Source: an uncultured Collinsella sp. (GTDB lineage Bacteria > Actinomycetota > Coriobacteriia > Coriobacteriales > Coriobacteriaceae). Taken from it: 19,329 nucleotides of DNA. The stretch spans positions 1 through 19,329 of the forward strand of contig CATWID010000035.1 in the NCBI GenBank assembly GCA_958350755.1. Direction: 5' to 3'. The position numbers and the translations under genes were made by a program. Below the pieces are notes generated by a model. The model was not told the origin of the DNA and did no database searches. It worked only from the letters and a program-made list of their open reading frames with translations. The number at the start of each line of letters is the position of its first letter. Positions within the stretch are counted from its first letter, which is position 1. Below, piece after piece: positions 14,839 through 19,329 of this stretch.

Positions 14839-15600
14839 ATGGATCAGATTTACGACAACAGGTACTATTCCGCCGGTTCGCGCGAGCCGTCGCCTCGCCG
14901 TGCGCGCACGGTGCAGCTCGGTGGGTCCGCTTATGCCGGCGCCGACCGCTCCACGCAGCGCCCGGCAAGTACCTCGCGCCCCAATGCTCAATCAAATACC
15001 TTGGCAGATGGACCGGTGCGCCCGGCACGTTCGTCGCATGCGTCGCGTCCCTCGACTCAAGCACACGACAAATCGAGTAGGCCCTCGAGCCGTCTTTCGG
15101 GCTCGGACTTTATGCATTACGCCAACGACAACGCGGTTGTCAAGGCGATCTATGACTTTACGCATGGCCCTCTGCGTCCGCTGTTTATCGGTATCGTGGT
15201 GGCGCTGGTGCTCGTGAGCCTGTATTTCCCCGTGCGCGATCTGTACGTGGCAAAGCGTTCGAGCGATATCTTGGCCAAGCAGGTCGAGATTCGCCAGCAA
15301 TACAATGATGAGCTGCAAAAAAGCGTCGACAAGCTGCTCTCGGAGGAGGGTATCAAGGACGCGGCGTCCGAGGACCTGGGCCTGGTGATGCCCGGCGAGA
15401 AGAAGATTGACGTGCTAGGTTTGGACGACGATTCGGACTCGTCGTCGAGCAAAAAGTCCTCAAACGCCAAGAAGGCCAGCGAAGTGGCCAAGGAAATCGA
15501 AGAAGTCGGCAAGGACGCGCCGTGGTACATCCAGGCGCTCGACATGCTGTTTGGGTTTAACGGCGTCGAGGGTCAGACGGTCGTGTCCAACGGCAAATAG
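14839..15600 (+). CDS. DivIC/FtsB-like septum formation protein
   Basis: This 253-residue bitopic membrane protein fits the septum initiator family (FtsB/DivIC) that links the divisome core with FtsL and FtsQ. Residues 1-105 are polar and probably disordered, rich in Ser, Arg, Ala and Pro. One membrane helix follows (about 113-132, LFIGIVVALVLVSLYF). A coiled-coil stretch with KRSSDILAKQVEIRQQYNDE comes next, then the family-type EEGIKDAASEDLGLVMPGE, and an acidic-Ser-Lys tail around 190-215. ATG at 14839 is chosen since an earlier frame start at 14713 would lie inside the eno terminator; its ribosome site is weak. The order eno - this gene - ppx is shared with mycobacteria, where the middle gene is FtsB-like. 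The DUF501 gene found there between this and ppx is absent here. Family assignment is good; the exact divisome role is inferred. Confidence 0.78.
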   Translation: MDQIYDNRYYSAGSREPSPRRARTVQLGGSAYAGADRSTQRPASTSRPNAQSNTLADGPVRPARSSHASRPSTQAHDKSSRPSSRLSGSDFMHYANDNAVVKAIYDFTHGPLRPLFIGIVVALVLVSLYFPVRDLYVAKRSSDILAKQVEIRQQYNDELQKSVDKLLSEEGIKDAASEDLGLVMPGEKKIDVLGLDDDSDSSSSKKSSNAKKASEVAKEIEEVGKDAPWYIQALDMLFGFNGVEGQTVVSNGK

Positions 15601-15620
15601 CGCCCGGAGGGGAGCCCGCA

Positions 15621-16622
15621 ATGACAAATTGCAAACGCTATAAGGTAGCCGCGATCGACCTGGGAACGGTGTCGTCGCGACTGGTGTTGGCCCAGGTCGA
15701 GGGCGGAGCGATTGTGGAATCGTCCAAGCATACCGAGATTACCGACCTGGGCGAGGGCGTGGACACGACGGGGCGCTTTTGCAAGGCGGCTGTCGAGCGT
15801 GTGCTCGCTGCGTGTCACATGTTTGTGGACGAGGCCCGTGCCTTTGGGGCCGTGTGCGTCTGCACCACGTGTACGAGTGCCGCACGCGATGCGTCCAATG
15901 CCGCGCTGCTGTTGGACGGCCTGCGCGATCTGGGGCTTGAGCCACAGGTGATTCCGGGCGAGGTCGAGGCGCGCCTGACGTTTTTCGGCGTGGCGCACGA
16001 CTTTGCCGGCGAGCGCATCATTGTTGCCGATTCGGGCGGCGGATCCACGGAGCTCGCGACTGGCGTGTACGCGCCGGAGCGCGGCGTCTTTGCGCTGGAG
16101 GGAACGCGCTCGCTGGACATCGGTTGTCGCCGCGTGACGGAGCGCTTTTTCTCCGCGTTGCCGCCCGCGGATGGCGAGCTTGCTGCCGCTGCCGCGTGGG
16201 CAGGCGAGCAGTTTGCCGCCTATTTTGAAGGCCTGCCCAGCGACTTTGAGCGCGCCGAACGCCTCGTTGCGGTGGGCGGCACCGTCACCACGCTCGTGGC
16301 GCTGGTCCACGAACTGGAGCCGTACGACTCGAGCTTTGTGCACCTGCGCGAGCTTTCGCTGGAGCAGGTCTCGGCCGCCATTGAGCGTATGTCCACGCTT
16401 GATGTTGCGGGCATCGCTGCGTTGCCGGGCGTGCAGCCCAAGCGCGCGAGCGTGATCTTGGCCGGTGCCGTGGTAATGCGCGAGCTCATGCGCGCCGGCA
16501 ACTACGACACGCTCACCGTAAGCGAGAACAGCCTGCTCGCCGGCATGGCCGCTACCATCAATGAGGTTCTCGACGGCGCGACCCCCACCATCGCCTGGAC
16601 TCCGAGCCTGAGCACCCTCTAA
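15621..16622 (+). CDS. ppx: Ppx/GppA-family exopolyphosphatase or pppGpp phosphatase
   Basis: The 333-residue protein belongs to the ASKHA-fold Ppx/GppA group, which removes terminal phosphates from polyphosphate or pppGpp. The short form without a C-terminal HD region is typical of actinobacterial Ppx. Motifs are the first phosphate loop VAAIDLGTVSSRLVLA (residues ~9-24), CTTCTSAARDASNA, ADSGGGSTELATG (~136-148), VGGTVTTLVAL (~219-229) and the end block LPGVQPKRASVILAGAVVMRELM with SENSLLAGM. In the first loop the usual Asn of the GTNS motif is Val, a noteworthy change near the active site. Start ATG has GGAGGGGAG upstream, and it begins 20 bases after the septum gene, so the two are likely co-transcribed. 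Which substrate is preferred cannot be told from sequence. Confidence 0.88.
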   Translation: MTNCKRYKVAAIDLGTVSSRLVLAQVEGGAIVESSKHTEITDLGEGVDTTGRFCKAAVERVLAACHMFVDEARAFGAVCVCTTCTSAARDASNAALLLDGLRDLGLEPQVIPGEVEARLTFFGVAHDFAGERIIVADSGGGSTELATGVYAPERGVFALEGTRSLDIGCRRVTERFFSALPPADGELAAAAAWAGEQFAAYFEGLPSDFERAERLVAVGGTVTTLVALVHELEPYDSSFVHLRELSLEQVSAAIERMSTLDVAGIAALPGVQPKRASVILAGAVVMRELMRAGNYDTLTVSENSLLAGMAATINEVLDGATPTIAWTPSLSTL

Positions 16623-16632
16623 AACTAGTCTT

Positions 16633-16659
16633 TTTGGGACGGGGCTATTTTAGCTACTT
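16633..16659 (+). repeat. 27-bp repeat, copy 1 (flanks the ATPase gene)
   Basis: This copy contains GGGACGGGGCTATTTTAGCT and lies at the convergent junction of ppx and the ATPase gene, overlapping the ATPase stop codon. It matches the inverted copy at 18115-18141 at 24 of 27 positions by direct comparison. It follows an ACTAGT at 16624-16629. Confidence 0.7.
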
Positions 16660-17959
16660 ATGCCAGCCTGTCGATTTGCCCAATCTCCCAAAGCGGAATA
16701 TTGACGAGCGTGTCCTCGTCTCTATATGCCGCCAGAGAGCTCCTCACGCAACGCTCGAGTTTGAATTTTTCGCAGGCTATTTTCAGACTCTTCGCTTTAA
16801 GGTTCTCTGCCGCCTTGACCTCAAGCGGAAGCACGGTTCCCGCATGGTCGATGGCAAAGTCGGTTTCGGCATTGCCAGAGGTAGAGGACCAATACACGGG
16901 AGTTTTGTCCTGGAGCAAAAGCTCCTGCGCGACGTATTGTTCGGTCAGCGAACCTTTGAACTCGGTAAAAACAGCGGATCCGTTAAGAACGATGGCCGGA
17001 GAGAGACCGGAGAGCGCTCCGAGGATGCCGGTGTCGATGCAGAACAGTTTGAAGCCCGAGAGGTCTTCGTAGCTCGAGAGCGGCGCCTTTAGAGCGGAAA
17101 CACGTGGCACCTTATGAACGATTCCGTAGTCCGTGAGCCACTGGAGGCTTTCCTCAAAATCGCGTGCGCGCGCTCCAGGGCGAAGGGCGCCATAGACAAA
17201 CTTCTTGTTCTCCTTGGCAAGCTGGCCGGGAAGGGATTTCCAAACCAACCTCATGCGCTCGACGATGCGGGCGGGTGCATGTTTGCCAAAATCGGATTCG
17301 TAAGCCTCGATGATTTGCTGCTGAAGCCTTCGGGCTTCAATGAAGTCGCGTGTCTCGGCGAAAGCGGAGACAACTTCGGGCATACCACCGACAACAAGGT
17401 ATTCCTTGAGCAAGTGCACGAGCTTTTCGGTGACGTTTGCTAGAAGGTTCATGTCTGCGGCAAGGATGGCGTCGGCGAGCGGGTTGCCGTCGACGGCGCG
17501 AACGAACTCGGCAAACCCCATGGGACGCATGGTGAGCTGGTCGATTTTGCCGACGGGAAATGACTCGTTTTCGCGTCGGAGCGCGAGGCCCATATAGGAA
17601 CCGGCTGCTACGATGTGGTATTCGGGTGCAAGCTCGTTGAAGTACTTGAGCGAGGTGATCCCGCGTGGCGCCTCTTGGATCTCGTCGAAGATGATGAGCG
17701 TGTCTGTCGGCGTTACGGTTTGGCCACGTAGGAGCTCTATCTGGGAGATGATGCGCTTGGGGTCGAGGTCCCCATCGAACAGCGAGCGTGTGCTCGGCTC
17801 GAGCATAAAGTCAAAACGAATGACGTTTCGATACTGCTGGCTTGCGAATTCGTTAAGAAGCCAAGTCTTTCCTGTCTGGCGGGCTCCCTTAAGCAAGAGA
17901 GGTTTGCGATTCGCCCTTGATTTCCAAGCGATAAGTTCACTCATAAGCTGTCGTTGCAT
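16658..17959 (-). CDS. AAA ATPase with DUF4143-type C-terminal domain
   Basis: This 433-residue protein is a P-loop ATPase of the AAA_14/DUF4143 type. Walker A is GARQTGKT (25-32), Walker B LIIFDE (88-93), with the VAAGSYMGLAL sensor strand after it. The C-terminal part has FKLFCIDTGILGAL and then ETDFAID followed by PLEVKA, a layout like the PD-(D/E)XK nuclease fold noted for DUF4143. Members are common, often strain-variable, and mostly uncharacterised; some sit near toxin or defence genes. ATG at 17959 is chosen over a TTG at 17971 because GGGAGG sits just before it. On the minus strand a TATACT box lies at 17988-17983. The gene has a lower GC content and less biased codons than its neighbours and is flanked by inverted copies of a 27-bp repeat, which suggest acquisition by transfer. 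Confidence 0.88.
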   Translation of the reverse strand: MQRQLMSELIAWKSRANRKPLLLKGARQTGKTWLLNEFASQQYRNVIRFDFMLEPSTRSLFDGDLDPKRIISQIELLRGQTVTPTDTLIIFDEIQEAPRGITSLKYFNELAPEYHIVAAGSYMGLALRRENESFPVGKIDQLTMRPMGFAEFVRAVDGNPLADAILAADMNLLANVTEKLVHLLKEYLVVGGMPEVVSAFAETRDFIEARRLQQQIIEAYESDFGKHAPARIVERMRLVWKSLPGQLAKENKKFVYGALRPGARARDFEESLQWLTDYGIVHKVPRVSALKAPLSSYEDLSGFKLFCIDTGILGALSGLSPAIVLNGSAVFTEFKGSLTEQYVAQELLLQDKTPVYWSSTSGNAETDFAIDHAGTVLPLEVKAAENLKAKSLKIACEKFKLERCVRSSLAAYRDEDTLVNIPLWEIGQIDRLA

Positions 17960-17982
17960 ATTGCCTCCCAACCCTCTCGGCT

Positions 17983-17988
17983 AGTATA
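17983..17988 (-). promoter_or_regulatory. Possible -10 box of the ATPase gene
   Basis: TATACT on the minus strand is a five-of-six match to the -10 consensus and lies about 24 bases before the ATG. At a 17-base spacing the -35 position falls on the palindrome TTTCCGATGGAAA of the first 33-bp repeat unit, so a protein bound there could block RNA polymerase. No strong -35 hexamer is visible. Confidence 0.4.
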
Positions 17989-18005
17989 AGGCCATTTGGG
18001 CGTTT

Positions 18006-18100
18006 CCATCGGAAAATGTGTGAGACAACCACGTTTTTCCATCGGAAAATGTGCGAAATAACCACGTTTTTCCATCGAAAAATGTGTGAGGAAACTCATT
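18006..18100. repeat. Three 33-bp tandem repeats upstream of the ATPase gene
   Basis: CCATCGGAAAATGTG-type units start at 18006, 18039 and 18072, exactly 33 bases apart. The first two differ at three positions and the third is partial, diverging after its first ~20 bases. Each unit start is inside a palindrome of the form TTTTCC-ATC-GGAAAA. The period is a multiple of three and the minus strand reads an 11-residue repeat (TFSDGKTWL-like), so both an operator array and a decayed coding repeat are possible. The units follow each other with no unique spacers. Confidence 0.8.
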
Positions 18101-18114
18101 GGGTGGGTGGAAAA

Positions 18115-18141
18115 AAGTAGTCAAAAAAGCCCCGTCCCAAA
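18115..18141 (-). repeat. 27-bp repeat, copy 2 (inverted relative to copy 1)
   Basis: Read on the minus strand this copy has GGGACGGGGCTTTTTTGACT and agrees with the plus-strand copy at 16633-16659 at 24 of 27 positions. The two therefore form long-range inverted repeats around the ATPase gene and the 33-bp tandem array, about 1.5 kb apart. No transposase lies between them. Confidence 0.7.
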
Positions 18142-18169
18142 TGAGCTGCTCTGCGGTTGACGGCGTCCG

Positions 18170-18206
18170 AAAAAAACGAGCCCGCATCCCAAAGGGACAC
18201 GAGCTC
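18170..18206 (-). terminator. Terminator downstream of the tRNA 3' remnant
   Basis: On the minus strand GAGCTCGTGTCCC pairs with GGGATGCGGGCTC over 13 bp including G-T pairs, with a TTT loop and a run of seven T bases. Its stem is closely related in sequence to the tRNA-Leu terminator at 18365-18402, showing the two arose by duplication. Confidence 0.8.
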
Positions 18207-18218
18207 GTAGGCAATACA

Positions 18219-18236
18219 TGGTAGGGGCGGTGGGAC
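18219..18236 (-). pseudogene. tRNA-Leu 3'-end remnant
   Basis: The 18 bases GTCCCACCGCCCCTACCA (minus strand) are identical to the last 18 bases of the intact tRNA-Leu at 18415-18499, covering the 3' half of the T arm, the acceptor strand and CCA. They are followed by a related spacer and terminator. The rest of a tRNA is missing: a palindrome-rich block lies where the body should be. It is therefore a partial duplication or a destroyed tRNA gene and cannot make a tRNA. Confidence 0.7.
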
Positions 18237-18358
18237 GTCTGCGCATTTGCTGCGCAAATACGCACCGGCTTCGGCCGCCTGCCGGCGCCTTCGCCGGCTC
18301 GCTGCGGACGCTGCGCGTCCGCTTGACGCTCGCCCCCTCGCGGGTTCGAGCCCCACCA
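18237..18358 (-). repeat. Palindrome-rich block between tRNA remnant and tRNA-Leu terminator
   Basis: This GC-rich stretch holds several hairpins one after another: TGCGTATTTGC with GCAAATGCGCA (minus strand, 11 bp with one G-T pair), CGGC-TTCG-GCCG, GCCGGCG with CGCCGGC, and GCGGACGC with GCGTCCGC. At its far end GGGTTCGAGCCCCACC (plus strand) is like a tRNA T arm in the opposite direction. The G-T pair forms only in RNA from the minus strand, hinting at an RNA role. It may be a REP-type element lodged in a tRNA gene or a structured RNA. Apparent open frames across it have no protein-like features. Confidence 0.5.
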
Positions 18359-18364
18359 GCATCT

Positions 18365-18402
18365 AAAAGAAACGGGCCCGCATCCCTTGGGGACACGGGC
18401 CC
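18365..18402 (-). terminator. Terminator of tRNA-Leu
   Basis: On the minus strand GGGCCCGTGTCCC pairs with GGGATGCGGGCCC over 13 bp with two G-T pairs and a three-base loop, followed by GTTTCTTTT. It begins 12 bases after the tRNA CCA end. Confidence 0.85.
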
Positions 18403-18414
18403 ATAAACAATACG

Positions 18415-18499
18415 TGGTAGGGGCGGTGGGACTCGAACCCACAATCCTTGCGGCGAGAGATTTTAAGTCTCCTGCGTATGCCAATTCCGCCACGCCCCC
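18415..18499 (-). tRNA. tRNA-Leu (anticodon UAA)
   Basis: The minus strand folds as a class II tRNA: acceptor GGGGGCG with CGCCCCT (a G-T pair at the first position), a D arm starting GCGGAATTGGC, anticodon arm GGAGA-CTTAAAA-TCTCT with anticodon TAA, a long variable arm of the CGCCGCAAGG region, the T arm GTGGG-TTCGAGT-CCCAC, and an encoded CCA. It reads UUA and UUG leucine codons, which should be rare in this GC-rich genome. Its 3' terminal 18 bases are copied at 18219-18236, and it is followed by a strong terminator. A TGC-TAGACT extended -10-like box lies about 12-20 bases upstream. Confidence 0.95.
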
Positions 18500-18530
18500 G
18501 TGAGACTAGAAGTCTAGCACAAGCCGTCCG

Positions 18531-19154
18531 TTACGCGTTGACGGCCATCGAGTGTTGGCCCGACTTCTCCAGGAACTCCTGGAACTTGGCTTCGTCGCCC
18601 TTGTTCTGGTATTGCAGGGCCAGCAGGTACTCCAGGCGGCAGCGCTTGACCGGGTCGTCGCCGACATCCTCGAGCATGCGCTCCAGCTCGGGAATGTCGT
18701 TGTGGCGCTTGAGAATCATCGTGTCGTACATCAGTTGGCATTCGTGCGCGACTGCCTCGGCCTGACCGCCCTCAAAGCCCTTGATCTCGTGCAGGAGCTC
18801 CTTGGACTTTTTGCGGTCCTCCTGGCCAACGTAATAGTTAAAAGCTTTGATCACCAGGTCGACGCGCTGCATCTTGGGCAGGTTGAGCCCCAACAGCAAA
18901 TCGAACATCTCGTCGGCACGCTTGTGATCCTCGCGCAGCAGATAGGAGTTCAGGCGCAGGTAGTCTCGGTTATAGCGCGGGTACAGCATGCTGGTGAGCT
19001 TGGCGTCGAGCAGGCGATCGAACTCGTCCCACCGCTTGGCAGCCATAAGCTGCTGCAGGCGCTTAAACGTGGTACGTTTTTTGACGCTAAAGAATACCGA
19101 CACGGCGATGCAGATGATAACGACGGCGGTCCAGAGGGTGCGGGAATCGGGCAT
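18531..19154 (-). CDS. Membrane-anchored helical-repeat (TPR-like) protein, unknown function
   Basis: I do not recognise a named family. The 207-residue protein starts with a short polar stretch and one membrane helix (about residues 7-23, LWTAVVIICIAVSVFFSV), followed by basic residues KKR, so the rest should stay in the cytoplasm. The remaining ~175 residues are predicted as pairs of helices rich in Leu, Glu, Lys and Tyr (for example RWDEFDRLLDAKL, YNRDYLRLNSYLL, HKRADEMFDLLLGLN, RCRLEYLLALQYQNKGDEAKF), spaced like TPR or similar solenoid repeats that bind other proteins. ATG at 19154 has AAGGACC upstream and starts just before the membrane helix; the longer frame to 19265 adds nothing family-like. 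Its stop lies about 30 bases from the tRNA-Leu 5' end. It could be a scaffold or assembly factor. Confidence 0.8.
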   Translation of the reverse strand: MPDSRTLWTAVVIICIAVSVFFSVKKRTTFKRLQQLMAAKRWDEFDRLLDAKLTSMLYPRYNRDYLRLNSYLLREDHKRADEMFDLLLGLNLPKMQRVDLVIKAFNYYVGQEDRKKSKELLHEIKGFEGGQAEAVAHECQLMYDTMILKRHNDIPELERMLEDVGDDPVKRCRLEYLLALQYQNKGDEAKFQEFLEKSGQHSMAVNA

Positions 19155-19329
19155 ATTAAGGTCCTTAGTCGCTCGTAAAGCGAGCGGTATGGCAACACGT
19201 ACTAGATGTATTATACGCAGCGCGCAAGCAAACTGGCATAAAAGCTCATCGAGGCCGAGCGCCATCGCTCGCTGCCTTGATTATCGACTTTATCCGAACA
19301 CCTCCCACATTCATCCGTACATGTACGGA
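19155..19329. other. Upstream region of the TPR-like gene with an edge palindrome
   Basis: This stretch has the ribosome site of the minus-strand gene and, at the very end of the window, the perfect 16-base palindrome TCCGTACATGTACGGA (19314-19329). The sequence stops inside what may be a larger structure or the operator of a gene outside. No other feature is visible. Confidence 0.5.

Noticed and set aside
18001..18100. Possible CRISPR array
   Set aside because: The 33-base units follow one another directly with no unique spacers, only about three units exist and no cas genes are present.
16658..18141. Insertion sequence or transposon around the ATPase gene
   Set aside because: No transposase motifs are present and no flanking target duplication is visible, so only the inverted repeats are reported.
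18041..18160. tRNA or small RNA gene in the gap before the ATPase gene
   Set aside because: Apart from the tandem repeats and the 27-bp copy, I see no stable cloverleaf or other fold and no promoter that would support an RNA gene.
17981..18493. Open frames across the tRNA-Leu and palindrome region (up to 170 codons)
   Set aside because: The frame runs through a clear tRNA and two terminators. Only the 11-residue repeat part is curious, and it is explained as DNA repeats.

Overview
The window is a GC-rich, gene-dense stretch of a bacterial chromosome. GC-biased codons, the actinobacterial order mazG - eno - ftsB/divIC-like - ppx, and a long histidine operon point to Actinomycetota. The style of the proteins and the many short palindromic intergenic repeats suggest class Coriobacteriia, most like Collinsella. 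That placement is an inference from pattern recognition, not a search.

Layout. (1) 1-5767, plus strand: a histidine biosynthesis operon, hisD (5' end cut off by the window), hisC, hisB, hisH, hisA, hisF, hisI, a 75-residue conserved-looking small protein, and hisE. Together they cover the middle and late steps of the pathway; hisG and any hisZ would lie upstream. Two strong hairpins interrupt it, at hisB/hisH and hisF/hisI. (2) 5795-6706, minus strand: a PHP-family histidinol-phosphatase convergent with hisE. It supplies the step missing from the operon, because HisB here is dehydratase only. (3) 6827-10812, minus strand: a two-gene unit made of a fused CydD-CydC-type ABC exporter and, coupled by a TAATG overlap, a cysteine-rich YgbA-type protein. 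(4) 11195-13165, plus strand: a stand-alone LarC C-terminal domain protein, a YfcE-type metallophosphoesterase and MazG. (5) 13354-16622, plus strand: enolase with its own promoter and terminator, a DivIC/FtsB-like septum protein, and an exopolyphosphatase-family protein. (6) 16658-18499, minus strand: an accessory patch with a DUF4143-type AAA ATPase, 33-bp tandem repeats, two related terminators, a tRNA 3' remnant beside a palindrome-rich block, and an intact tRNA-Leu(UAA). (7) 18531-19154, minus strand: a membrane-anchored helical-repeat protein of unknown role.

Most of the window is ordinary core metabolism. The points most worth a second look are the small protein inside the his operon, the LarC2-only gene with no LarC1 beside it, the coupling of a CydDC fusion to a YgbA-type protein, a GGCTAACTWA motif shared by the eno and cydDC upstream regions, and the repeat-rich region around the ATPase and tRNA-Leu. 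I found no CRISPR array, prophage, transposase or obvious new defence system.
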